This document shows, piece after piece, positions 21,723-34,800 of a stretch of 64,000 bases of DNA; the first letter of the stretch is position 1; every line of letters begins with the position of its first letter. Made by a program: the position numbers and the translations under genes. The stretch covers positions 1,401,429 through 1,465,428 of the forward strand of contig MU001673.1 in NCBI GenBank assembly GCA_010093515.1, given 5' to 3'. The notes beneath the pieces are model-generated. The model had not been told where the DNA came from. It ran no database searches and worked only from the letters and a program-made list of their open reading frames with translations. This DNA comes from Lineolata rhizophorae. Its lineage: Eukaryota > Ascomycota > Dothideomycetes > Lineolatales > Lineolataceae.

Positions 21723-24700
21723 ATGCACGATACTCTCGAGGGCAGAAGTTCAGGATGAGGTTGGGCTTGAAGATACGCAAGACGAGAAACAGATGTTCGG
21801 AAGAGATGTTCTGCAGATGGGCACTTTGGGAAACAAGACTTCGTGTGTAGTGTGACGGATTTGATCTGAGAACGCTTCGAACGCAGGTCGTGGGTTCTTA
21901 TGTACCGCCGGGAAAGCGGCCGAGTTTCTCCAGGTTGGGCGGATGACACGTTTGGCCTAGGAAGCTGAACTGGCTGGTTGGGGCGGCAGAATGCCACGCG
22001 CACGCAATTGTTGACAGCGCAAGCCGTATCGTGCCCGTATGACTGGGCAGATGTCTGAGGGAGAAGTGATAGCCTGCCGGTCTGTCCGCCTGAGCCGGAT
22101 TGTAACCGCCTGGGGCGAGGTGTTGAGTGCAAAAACGATGAGTGGAGAGCTGCTGAAGGGCCCAACCGTGGGTGGGAGAGCGGATGGATGCAGTGGGCGA
22201 GCGGCGCGGTTGATCCACTGCACAGTGCCAGCATGGGCTCCCGCGCGGCAGACAAGCATCCAGGCAGGGCAAGAGCGGGAGAACGAGCGGGCGCCTTTCA
22301 GAAGCAGGGGCGAGCGGGCTGCAGAAGAAGTCCGCTCGCGGCCGCCGTGCTCTGGCGCGCGTCCGAGGGGGCGGGGCCCGTGGGTCGCACCTGATGCTGT
22401 TCGGCCTGCTTGCCCCTCCTCTTCCAGGAACGCCTACCACTGCCCGCCGCTGCCCGGAAGAAAAGAGGCAGGTGGGCTAGGCGGCGTGGAGCGCCAGGCT
22501 AAGCCGTCTGGTCCTTCCGAGCTCTGACGCCCGGAGACTCCCAGCCCGCGCGCGACGAGTGCACCTGCCTCCGTCTACGCCTCGCCGCGTCTCTGGCCGC
22601 GGCTGTCCTGGTGGCGAATCCGACCTCTCCGCCCTGGCGCGGGCGTGGGGCCGCGGGGAAAACTAGATCTTCTGTTCTTCGAGGTGGCTGCGGCGGTTTG
22701 CCGCGGACGGTCGCACACGGTCGAGTTCCGGCCGGCGAGCGCGGTGTCGCCGCGATGCAGCCGTCGTCGCCCTCACACGGTCCTCCTGTGGATGGAGCTC
22801 GCGGCGGCTGGAGGGAGGGGCGCGCGCTGTGGAGCGCTGCCAGCACTGGCCCGGCGTGACCGCAGCCCTCCCCGAACCCGGCGCGACGAGGCGTCACGGC
22901 TGCTCGCAGCACGGTGACTGGCTGCGGGGGCCCCGCGCTGGTGAGGTGGTGAACCGTGGGTGAGGTGCAGTTCTCGAGTCGACCCGCCACACCACCCGTG
23001 GGACATGTGAAGGCGATTCCTGCCCGATTTCGAGGCCGGAGGGGCGGCCGCCCGCGGGTTCCCCGGTTCGCCCTCGCCGCTACGCCTTAGGGCGTCTTCC
23101 GGTGCCGGTGCTTCCCCCTCGGCGCTCACGCCGGTCGAAGCCGCCGCTGTCCCGCGCGCGAGGCGCTTGTCTCGAGGCGCGGCGGGCGGCTGTGAGGGGG
23201 GGTCGTCGCTTGTGGACGTGGAGGAAGCCGCGAGGGCGCGGGCCAGCGCGCGTGCTCAGTGCCTGCCGAAAAGCACGCCGGCGCGGAAGGTGCGAGGGCG
23301 GCGACAGCCCGGCGATAGACGAGTGCGGCAGGCTCGCTGGAGGTGAACGGGCGTCGGGCAGCCCCAGCTCGGGGGGTGTGCAGGCACGTAGATTGTCGTA
23401 CGATGATAGGATGGTCAGGTCCCCAGCCCCTCACTCCCCGGTCCCCAATGATGGAATCGACCGTTTAATTTTTTTGCTCCCCCTCTTCACTTCCTCTTCT
23501 TGCGCAGTTTGGCTTCTGCGGTCGTCAGGATCAAGCCGTCGTTCGATGGCTGGCGATGACTCTTGTCGGCGCCACGCCTCCTTCCGTTTGGTCGACTGCC
23601 GCTTAAGGCGATTTCGCTACCAAACTTGGAGCCCTGGGGGATCGCCGCCAACATGGAGGCCTCCGCGGACTCCACCAGCCTTCCGTCCAGCTGAAGCCTT
23701 CTTTTTCTTTCCCTAGACAGACTCCCAGCCCTCCTTTTGCGTCGTGTTCCCCGGTCACCTTCCAAGCTCTTCCTCGGCCGTCGGTTGCCGCGCGCCTGCC
23801 GTTGCTCGACCTGGGACGCCTAGGTTGGCGACGCTGACTACGCCGAGTGCGCGACCCGTGGTAGTAGTCCGCCGCGTTGCAAGCCGGGAATGCAACGACC
23901 TAAGGAAGCTGCCGCCGTCTGCGGACATTGAAGCTTCCCGTGGGGTCTGATTGCTGGGGCATAAAAAAAAAGTCGTCAAAGTCAAAAAAGACGGACCGAA
24001 GCCCGGGGCCGACGAACGAGCGCCGTAGCTTTCTAAAATGCTCTCGCCCGGTGCCTCACCCGGAAGAGCCTTGGTGGCCCTAGAACGGCCAGGCGCAATA
24101 AACAAGGCCTGTGTTTCCGTTGCTGTCACATTCTTCGAATGACGAGGGCACCCCCGCAGTCGTGCATTGCGCACATGCGCTGAGGAAGCAACATGGCTCC
24201 CCCAATCCTGCACGGCTGTTTCAACGGCCATCCCAGGTTTTGCGAGCATGGACTGCCAAACGGCTCCCAGGAGCGGAGATGGTGCACCGCTGCCTCGACA
24301 AAAGCAGCATGAAACCCCCAATTCGCGGCTGCAAAAGGAGCACGACCACCCATTTACGGGCACAATATAACGCCCAATCTACCCATACTACGCGCCAGAA
24401 GGCAATCATTATCGGCCAATCTAGCTTTCCACCAACCCGCACCCTATCTGACCCGCTTGATGGCCTGCCACCACTACTGTTCTACGCCGCTTGTGTGGAG
24501 GATGCGACGACCACGTTTTGTACCGGACATGCCACCGCATGCAGTTGAATCGCGTGGCTTGCTGCACTTGGCTGAACTCGGCGAGCCTGCCTCGCGATGT
24601 GATCTGTCGAACGTTCCGAAACATCGGCCCAAAGAGAGCGCGTCAGCCTGCCCCGCGGGTAATTGGCATACGTACATTGCTATCTATTGCATCGCGCCGT

Positions 24701-27700
24701 GTCGACTTGAACAGAAAACAAGAGACGAAGATCTCTTCCGTTCTCCACTTACCATCCGAGAGCATGTGATTCTTTCCCTTCCTCCGTCAACTTTGATCTT
24801 TGGCATGCACAAACTTTGCTATCGCTTCGCTCCAATTTTTGACCTGGTACTGCTGATATCATTTCCTTTCGCTTGTTAAAAATCTCCGCCGCTCGGATAC
24901 GCTGGTGGTCATGGAGAGGAGCCGCCTGGGAAAGGTGAGGTTGTATGAAGTCTTAGCGGACGGTTGCCTGCGTTTCCGAGGTTTTCGTCCCAAGATACGG
25001 AGGCGTCCCGGGTCGGCACAACGAACCTGGGGACTCGTAAAGCCAACCGTAGCACAACGGTGCATAACTCAAGTGCCGTTCTGCAGCCGCTGCCTGGTCA
25101 TGCACGAAGTATATTCCAGCCATTGGCTTCCCGACAATCGGATCTCGACATCACTCTCGGCTGTTCTACTGCACGCATCTGCGAACTTGGGGCAGGCGTT
25201 AGCTGTGAAGATCGCCCGGCGGATGCTTAAGATACTGTAAGTATTAACACGTATCCCGGTCAATAGATAGTGTCGAGCACCGGGCTCATTGATTGGATCT
25301 TTCCTGATCAAGCTATCCCACACGTATTTCCAGAACCCTTCCGTGTCCCGGCCCATTCCCGATCAGCACACCCAACCGTCCAACGGGCAAGAACAACCGC
25401 GACTTCGCTTGGCGAAGCCTTTCAGGAGGGTCGTAACTCTTTATTTCGGACTCTATGTACCTGCAGACAACGTTCTCGTGGCTGGGTTTTCTCCCCGCAA
25501 AATAACCGCCCAGGACAACGATCTCCGTTTTCCTTGCATCAGGATGGCACCACAGAACAGGTACGTATGTAGGTGTTTTCGAACGCGCTTTCTGCTGTAT
25601 GAAGCCAGGATACGCTCTGCCGCCACGTAGGATTCAAATCACCAACAGAAGGAGCGGACCGAAAATTGCACGGCGCCATGCGGGCGCCCACCGGACGCAA
25701 CTGCCGCCCGCATATGCTCACCAGCTGAAAGTTCGTCCTCGGGTTAAGATGCGTTTCCCTCGCCGCTTAATCTCGCAACCTTGATTGCACCCAATCTAAC
25801 CCCTCCTAGGACTCGTACATACTTACTGTAACTCAACATGACGCAGATCACCATTTTCCCGTACCTGCCAAGAAGAACAGTTTGACCGAGTACACATTCA
25901 GAGCTCCTTAGTAGCTAGTAGCTTCATGTTGCTCTAGCACTACCGTCCGGAGTTGTGATACTAGTGATACATCATTCTTCGAGTAGAATTAAATTCGTTC
26001 GGGCGACTAGGACGGGTGATTGGGTGGTACCACTCTCTACGGTAAAACCCATGCTGCACTGCGCCGCTCGTGCAGCGGTCCCGAAAACTATCCTGTGCGG
26101 GTATTAGGGCTCGTTGCTTCGGAGATTTTCGCGATCTGCAGCTAGGTAGCTCCTCATCCGCCAGCTCAGCGTTCCCCAGTCGGGTGTGGAAAGCTATGTG
26201 CGCAACAAGCCTACTCTTGATGCAACTCTTGCAACTACGACACGGTGCTGAAGCCACGTTTGGTAGGAAAAATTTCTCTTCATCCGTCCTTTGCTTGTTT
26301 CAGCCTACTCCAATCACTGAGAAGTAGCTAGGCATGCAGAGCTATCTGCATGTCTCGCAAGACCACATTCCGATTTCTCTTCTCTAGCTATTACTCGCAT
26401 ATGACCGTTCAGAACCTAGATTGGAAGCTGCATACGTGTTCCATTGCGACATCAGCATTAGCGCTTGTTAGTGTTCTCAACACGGCAGCGATATGCTCAA
26501 CTGCGTTGTGGCGCCATTCATCGGTGTGAACCAGAGTTTTGTCCACTGCAAGTTGCACAACAATTATGAACCGGGCACACTCTTCACTGTGCTCACTACT
26601 GCTTAGGAGAGAATACCGCACCCATAGTTACTGCTACACGGGACTTTTCTGAAAATGCAGAGTCAAAAATGGGACAGGTCAACCCATCGGTACCTCCAGG
26701 ATCTAGCTTCTCGCAGGCAATGCAGCTAGCCAGGGAGCGTCATCTAACCTATGCAAGTTCTGCTTGTCGGAGCGCTCCGGTACCTATCCGTCCAAGAGCG
26801 CCGCTGGAATTTGGAATTCGGGCAGATGCGGCCTTCGGCAAGCCGATTCAAACGTTTGATGACTCCTTCAGGAAATGCACGCACTTTAACTGTTGCTGCT
26901 TTAGGCAGAGTGCCACCTGACGACTGCAACTTTCGGCACCCCTAACTGTGAAAAGTACCCGACTTGGCGAAAGCGTCCTCGGCTCACTATTTGCACAAAT
27001 TTTCAACTGCTAAAAAGTCGCAGGACAACTGCTGGTCCCTGAATGCAAATTCCAAATTTTCGAAATCGAAAATGTCTAGGTCTACCCGGGAGTTTTAGCC
27101 AAAATGCACTACCCCGCAGCACAACAAGAGGACCCATTCATTCATCAAAGACTTCTTTTTTTCCCCACACCTTTTCTCTGCGGCACCCGTTGGCCCAAGA
27201 CTGCGAAGTAAATCACGAGTCTACGAGCACGTCTCACTGGCTGGCGCCTGGTATATAATACATCTTCTTAAGTTTCTTGTTTCGATAAGCGAATGAGGTA
27301 CCTCGCTGTGTGCTACGGCCCGACAAGCAATAACCCTGCCTGGCTCCCGGCGTCGGCCCGTTGATCTTTTTGTTCCAAACGACCACCTTGTCAGTACGAA
27401 TACCTACGCCCTAGGTACCATACACCCATTGGGAAAGGCCCCGGTCGATGATTTTTGCCTGGTAAGAAGACGAAATCCAGATCACCTAACTGAATATGGG
27501 ATCTCGCGCAAGCTTTCCGGGCCTTGGCTTGCGTCTGTGGCCTACCCAGTGCTTGCTCCCAGGATTTCAAAAAGAGCCGGGTTGCTCACTACACTTTCCA
27601 ATATCTGTGCCTCAATTGAGGCTTTTATCATTTTCTTTCAGTCCAGGCTACGCAACACCCTCCAAATGATAGCCATAAGCCCGCTAACGGCCGCTTTTGA

Positions 27701-30700
27701 GGTGCGGACTCGCTTCTCCCTGCACAAGTTGTTGTTCCCCTACACTAGCTTGCTCCAGGTGGAGCTCTGCTGCTAATGGCGCTCATACGGGTCTTGAGCG
27801 TGTTCTGTGTTGGGTAAACAGGTGATAGCAAAGGCTCATCCCAGCTTCCCTTTTCCGCATTCAATTGCATGACTGCCCGGGAAAACGTTTGCGCAGCAAA
27901 ATTCAGTTCCCGTCCGTACCTCCCCCTCGACCATGATGCTACGTATGGTGCCTGCCCGCGCTCCTTCCCGCTGCTCTGGTACCGGGAAACCGGGCCAGCC
28001 CGCCAGCCTTAGGCGTCCGAAACAGGGACTAGGCTGCCCTCTGCAAGCTTCGCCTATAATGCGCATTCCTATACGTCTCATCTCTCTATGGCCACCCCCT
28101 CACTTCTATATGGGCATGGTACCTTGAAGCGGCCATGGCAGAGGCAGTACTTTTGTTGGTGGTGCTCCCTCCACAGACATGCGTCAACCCGCTCCGCAAC
28201 CGAAAACCGTTCTTCCCGTTTCTCCGTTCACACATACACCTGCATTCGCAGACGGGCCCGAACCGCTCCAACGCCCCCTGCCCTATAGCCAGACGTGAGG
28301 GTCAAGTCGAAGAGCCCCACATGAAGAATTCCCGGCCCTGTGCTGCTTCTCGGCAATTATCCCACATGGGTCTTGGGTTCACGGACGGATGGGCTTGCAT
28401 TTGGGTGTAGAGGGTGTCCCTAAGCTTCTTCCTGTTACCCGTCCACGATTATTTGAGCGGGACACACAGTTCCTCTTCCATGTAACCTCTTGCCCAGGCC
28501 GACACATTCGCCCACACTCCCACCCACACTCCCATACCCTCTCTGTAAAGCGCGCCTACACAACGAAAAGGATCTCTATCCTAGGTGAGTGCCGACACAC
28601 GTGTGCGGTTGGTTCGCCTGTCCCTCTCATCATCCACAAACTAGGCCCGTGCGAAGACGATCACTCTCCCACCGTCCCTTCGCCCCCGTTCCCGAGTCCT
28701 ATGTTGCCCCGTGCTGATGCGCTACCGTCCTTGAGCCTAGTCCACGTTGAGTACCACCCGGGTGTGGCCGTTAGGCCCCACGCGGGGATCGACAACGAGG
28801 GCTTAGAAAGGGAGAGAAGGAGACCCTGTGACGTTTCTCCACATGCGTTGCCGTTGGAATGATAGGCGACGAGGATGTGCCTAGTTATATGTCGTCTAGT
28901 TTGGAGGGAAGAAGGCGGGGGTGGAGAAATAACGTGATGTTGTCGGCTGACATTTTGGGGAGATCTGACTGCCGCACGTACAGGTAATTGAGGAGGGGGG
29001 TTTAGACAAAAGATGGTTCCTTACCCAAGCTGCCCTTTCGTTTATAAGGCGGCGTTTAGCTTCGAAAGGCTTGGTACTGCCGAGGGATATATTAGACAGA
29101 AACATCGTGCGATTAATTTCTGATCTTCCGGTCGTATCCCCGTTGCAAGCTCGATTGCAAATTCAATCGCCCTGACTCGCACGAAAATAATGCGGGTTGG
29201 ACGACGACTTTTCAGGTGGGGCCCTCACCCCGTAACCCTTTTTATGTACCTTTCTGTTGTACGTGGTATGGAATGTTTTCGCTTCTCTCTATGGACATGG
29301 AGATCTAACAAGTTGTATGAGACAGATTAATGTTTGTGGCTTCGAAGCCGGAAAAACAGATACATTGATCTGTTTCTGCCATTACGCAAATAAGTTTACT
29401 AGTACTGTGTTTTCGTTGTATTTCCGAGCCAAATTCCAAATTTCATGCGAATGGTCAACTCACAGAATGAGTCCAACATCAGAACGCCTAAACAGCACGA
29501 TATGCCATATCACGTCACTAGCGCAACGACGCGCAAACGTGAAGACTTCATATGGTGCGAATGCGTGCCATCAAAAGCAACGTGGCCATAGATCGATCTC
29601 CCGCAGTTGGCCCCGGAACTTGAGTACCGGTTTCCCCACAAACTTGTTTAACAACAGATAGACTTCGCTATCTTGCCCGCGTATGTTTTGTATGCGTGCA
29701 CCTTATCAGCTCCGCGGTGCATATGTAGGATATTGTACGTAATACGCCTAGAGCTCTTGCCCACTATTCTGGCTCGGGAGTCAATCTCCCGTGATGCCAA
29801 CAGTATAGTACGACCTCTATCCTGGTTTAACGGCGCAAACGGCACATTTATTTGCTGCCGGCAGTTCGCAGTCATGTTGTACCGGGCTAGCATCTTCTCC
29901 TCTGTTTTAGCGTCTTCTTCAAGACGTACTCTAGTTTTCAATATTCTAATGTCGCGGCGAATGCGTTGAGACTAGACATACTCTCAACCTACAGTTGCGT
30001 ACGCCGAGACGGCAGCCTAGGCCTGTGAAGCTTTACCAATCCGCTCGTTTAGTTCAGCTACGCACGGGGATCAGACCAGGATTCAAGGTTGCAAGAATGA
30101 GAGACACTGCATATTGCATGAAGGGTGGACAGAGCTAGGGCGCAATCCACAAAAGCTAAACACCGGGCGGACATCCAGATATCTCTGGTGGCTGGGCTCT
30201 TTGGCTTGGAAGGTGCCAAGAAATAACCTTTAGGAAGGCTGCAAAGAGAATAATTGTAAGCTTTCTCGGACGGAAGGAAAGACTGAACGCACAATACGAG
30301 ATCCAACATGCGATCTTCTCTCAACAGGAAGGGGTAGTGTTTCAGATTTTGTCTTTGGCTGGGATGGTTTAGAGTTTGCCTGGGTCTGGATACAACAGGC
30401 TCCCGGCGGCTGCTGCGGGTTAGGTTGATTTGACCTGGATTTCAACATCCAGGCCAGTTTTTGTTGAAGAGCTTAGTCTTGGCATTATCAGCCCATGACA
30501 CCGCCTACGGAAAGGTTTCCCCGGAATCACCGTCCCTTAGAACGGACCGGAAGGGTCGAATTGGCGTAGGCGGCCTTACGCAAAGTCCGAATCGGGGGCC
30601 CTTGGAGCGCACGACTTCCCCAAAGTGTTGTGGACCCTTGCTAACAGAGTGGTAATCCCCACGTGAGCAAGTCCCATGATGGCGGTGCAACCATTTCGAT

Positions 30701-30945
30701 ATTAATTAACTCTTCATTGGAGTCACATCGGTTTGAGATGACATCCCATCCAATAGGTTGTGTCAGCAGAGAGGAGACTATGTACAAAAGACTCTAATGA
30801 AAAAGTAAAAGAATAACGCCTAGGCTGCCCAGCGTCACATGACAAGAAACATGACCGGAATTTTGTGTTTATACAACAAGAGAAAGCACAATCTATGGCA
30901 CAATCCATCCAGCATACAATAGCAACACGAAATGGTGACACGTTC
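21723..30945. other. ~9-kb gene desert upstream of the velvet gene
   Basis: This is the upstream region of vosA and the 3' flank of the GrpE gene. The part from ~22000 to 23900 is GC-rich, and the rest is closer to even composition. Dozens of short overlapping frames occur on both strands, but none shows family motifs, a plausible spliced partner or consistent codon bias. It probably contains long regulatory sequence or non-coding transcripts. I cannot support any gene or RNA. Confidence 0.45.
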
Positions 30946-31890
30946 TTATGAGTTCTTCACAACACCAACCTTAGCCGCCTGCGTCGAAGGTTAGCAGGTC
31001 ACACGAACTGTACACTAGCTGTTGCAATGGCCACCTGCACAGCCAAATGCGAATTCAAAGGGAGGGAAGACATACCCTTATTACCCTGCCATTGAGCATA
31101 AATCCCTTCTGCTGTGTATGGAACACGGTCCCTTCCTCCTTATCTGGCTGCGGCGCCTGGAAGGTAGCGTCGTGGATGTTGGGGTCGAACTTCTCGCCCT
31201 TCTCCGAAGGGTCGAAGCGCTCGAGGCCATGCTTCTTGAGCGTCTGCATGAGCACCGTCTCTGTCATGCGCACGCCCTCATGCAGGCTGTTCAGGTCCGC
31301 GTTCTCGGCCAGCTTGTCCTCGGACACAGTCGACAGCGCGCGGTCCAGGTTATCCACGCTGTCGACCAGGTCCTTGGCGAAGCGTTGCAGCGCGAAGTCC
31401 TTGGCCGCTTGCACCTCGCGCCGGGTGCGCTCCTGGAGGTTGCGGAAGTCGGCCACGCTGCGTAGGTACTTGTCCTGCGGGCAGAGCACGAGTGTGTCAG
31501 AAAACCATCGTCCTTAGACAGCTGCTGAGTCTTGCGAAAATGTGAAATGCGAATGAAGAAAGGATTTACTAGTGCACATACCTTCAAGTCGACAATCTCC
31601 TTGTTCTTGGCCTCCAGCTCCTTCTTCACCGGATCCTCCTGATCCTGCTTCTGCTCGCCTTCCTTCACGCCGTTGCCTTGCATCTCCTCCTTCTTCCCCT
31701 CAGTCGCCGCCTCAGACGAGTACCATCGTGATGACGATTGCCACGCGGGAAGTTGTGCTCTGGAGAGGAAGGGCAGGTTCGATGGCGAGATTTGCTGCTG
31801 CGGCCGTTGCAATGACGATGACCACGAGGGTTGGACTGGTTTTGCGCGGAGCGCCGTTCTTGAGCTTCGGATCAGGCTCTGTCGGATCAT
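30946..31890 (-). CDS. mge1: Mitochondrial GrpE-type nucleotide exchange factor (Mge1)
   Basis: A co-chaperone that releases ADP from mitochondrial Hsp70 during matrix protein import and folding. Exons are 31890-31582, 31474-31076 and 30978-30946, about 246 residues, which matches the family. The N-terminus (MIRQSLIRSSRTALRAK...) is a basic, Ser/Arg-rich presequence typical of matrix targeting, and RWYSSE around residue 60 is a likely processing region. A charged coiled-coil stalk follows (KKELEAKNKEIVDLK), then GrpE blocks DKYLRSVADFRNLQERT, SVDNLDRAL, GVRMTE, LKKHGLERFDP and KFDPNIHDA. The last 11-codon exon (AAKVGVVKNS) completes the conserved C-terminal beta domain, which supports the small third exon. 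Donors are GTATGT and acceptors GCAG at both introns. Confidence 0.95.
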
Positions 31891-34800
31891 CGTGAACGTG
31901 GGATGGATTGGTGGAGATGGTTGAGGATAGGAAAGGTGTCGCGTGCTAATGATGGCTCCTCGAGATGCGAAGCGAAAGTTGCCGTAGCGGAAATTTTCTG
32001 GTGACGCGCTTGTCGGCAACGCGGCGTCAGAAGTCCGGCGCCAGGGTCTCATTTGTGGCTTGATCATGTGGCTGGGGACTGCTTGCGCCACAACCCCCTA
32101 ACTTTCCGGTGTCTGAGACACCAAAATCTCTTACGCATAACGGCGTGATATCTTCAGACGCCCCGGTTCTTATCTGCAGCTCTTTCTTCCTGCTTAGCAA
32201 GTGTAAAATGATACCCAAAACCTACCTACCTCGAGAGTACCTATTACTCATCTGACCCTCGCAGCTACATATATAACATGATGTGAACAGCAAGACCAAG
32301 CCTCTACGTGCAATTCGATTTAGAATCTCTTAACGCTTCCTCTGCCCGTAGTTTTGCAAGGAGGTTTACCTCAACCTACGTAGTAAGCCGTCCGCACTCG
32401 CTCAACTACAGCCTTGTCAGCCATCCACTATTTTTGAAAACGACTTAGCACCAGAGGTCCTTCCACGCCTCCTCTACCTTGTTGCGATACATCTCATATA
32501 ACTCCCCAACCAGCACTTCGGCATGGCCCTCTCTCCAGGTAGCAGTATGTCCCATTCCTTCCAAGCCCAAATGTCCGACCAACCGGTCTGGTATATTAGA
32601 ATACGAGTCAAGTCCCCCCGCCGGCCAAGGCCGACGACGACTAGAAAGCATCTCGCTAGCTAGAGGCCACCCATCGCCGCTTCACCCGGGGACAGGCGAG
32701 TCGCTAGAGGTGACGAGGCATCACAGATTTCAGAGCGGTTGGACAGGTTGCGGGAAACGCCGGACATCCAACGGACGGCGGAAGGTCTCCCTTCAAGTTC
32801 ATATGGCGGCAGTGTCGAAGCGTTGCCCGAGGCGGAGCGAGCCCGTGATCAGCGAGGTGGTCGAGGCCAGTAGCTGGAAGAACGAAACCTCCGTAATAGT
32901 GTGGACCTCTTTTTGAACTGTAGGACTTGCTTGGTATGCATATTTTCGGGAACTTACTGAAATACACGAGACTTGAAGCAATAGAGTTAGCAGTCCAGAA
33001 GAGACCTATATAATAGGATCGAGGCCAGAGGTTTAGTATATGAACTAGAGCGGCCCCTATGACACATCAAGCGTTTCAAGATTAGGTTGCTGGTTTGTTC
33101 TAGGTTGGGTCCAGCATAGCATGGTTCCAGATCAAAATTCGAATATGGATCTGACCTGGTAATGGGCGAACCTACGTATGAGCAGAAAAAACTAAATGGG
33201 AGTTTAATTCTCAAAATCTACTGCGGTATGGTCGAATAGATGTCACCTTATTTCGGAGCCATGGAATTCTATTGTGAGACACGAAACATAGCGCTGAGCC
33301 ACGAATTAGCACCACTAAATTAAGTATACATCGCCCCACGTCATACAGCTTACTAGAAAATAAAACGTTAGAATCGAATTTAGATACCAGGAGATCAAAA
33401 TTGTGTGCTACATTTTCCCAATTCCAAATTCAGACTTCTAGGTCGTCACTCCAATAGACTAAGCTTGGAAAGTTTAGAACTTGAGTACTTGCCATACTGG
33501 TCAGGCATTTTCTGGGGTTTGATCGAACCTATAAGAAAGATACCGGATTTTTTGATCATGGTAGCAGTATGCTAGCACTCTTACATAGGCTAGAGTATTC
33601 GAACCCCAGCGGCGCATTACACCGAACGGCGGAACAGCACCCTAAATCTCAGAAACCACTCGAAAGGAAGTTGAATGAGCATCAAGAATTCTGTTATATG
33701 AACCGGCTTTCCAAATTGCGACAGAATGTAGCTAGCATAAAGTTTTCCTAATGTTTTTCCGCTAGAACGTCTAGTTCTAATCTAGTTGTGTTCATATAAA
33801 CTATTTAAGTGATAGTATATACTCCATATATTGTAAAGCCTTTAAGGTAAGGTTAGAGTTTCCACTAAGAATCTGTAGCCTTCTAAAGTACGGCCCACCT
33901 AATTGGCTTAACTAACATCGCCTATAGCATCTGTTCTGTGGTCCGTGACGCTAAATTTGACAAGTAAACTGGAAAGCTATATAGCAGGAAATAAGTAAGA
34001 CAAAATGAAATATTTGCTACCAGTGCCTTCGATGTCACTACTCAAGGTGTATATATCTACCTATCTACGTTCCAAAATTGGCTCTAAAACATACAAAGTC
34101 TCTTGTAAATAGTTAACGTAACTTTCTCTAAATCCTAATGCCCGTAATCTAGAATTCCGAGCATAAATAAGCGAAGTCAAATCTAGCCTAAAGTGTGTGG
34201 GTGGCATTTAGCCCGAGTTTGGCAATGTTTACACTTCATAGGAAGTTTCAACCAAATCTACACTGTAGTACGCAAAAGCCAAAATTTGAGCTCGTTAGTT
34301 TGCCGTGCTCGTTAATTCGTTCATGTCTCTAGAGCTAGCGTGATATAATCTCTGTATAGGAAACTCAAAGGAGTTCTATTTATTCTTTTCGGTATCTTGC
34401 AGGAAGTTGGCTGCCTTGCACCCCCAGAAATAAGCGTAGAGAGCTAGAAAGTTACGGAAATGCACGTGGCCACCGATAATCTCCACGAGTGAAAGAGAAC
34501 TACAAAATGCTCATTCGATATCGCTGGAATTCAGTATAAGCGATCTTTGTTATCTCAATAAAACTTGGAAGCACATGAGAGTGGCAAGCCATGGAACCTC
34601 TTAGATGTATGATACGAGCTAGCGTTGGCGTTTACAATATCGTAGTGCCCTACCTCACTAGGCATGGTTAGACTATCTCTCCAACGAAACTCTAGAATGG
34701 TTTAGCTATATTTTGTAGGCCATAAATTTAAGGAGGGTTCTTCGCATGGCATTAGGAGGATTGAAATTGCAATTAAACAACCTAAAGTCGCTATTTTCCG

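Noticed and set aside
21719-22255. 178-codon minus-strand frame just upstream of vosA
   Set aside because: It overlaps the vosA start region in a different frame, does not begin with a clear start, and has no family motif; it is more likely 5' leader.
23102-23716. 204-codon plus-strand frame in the gene desert
   Set aside because: Arg/Gly-rich composition typical of random GC-rich DNA, no conserved block, and competing frames on the other strand.
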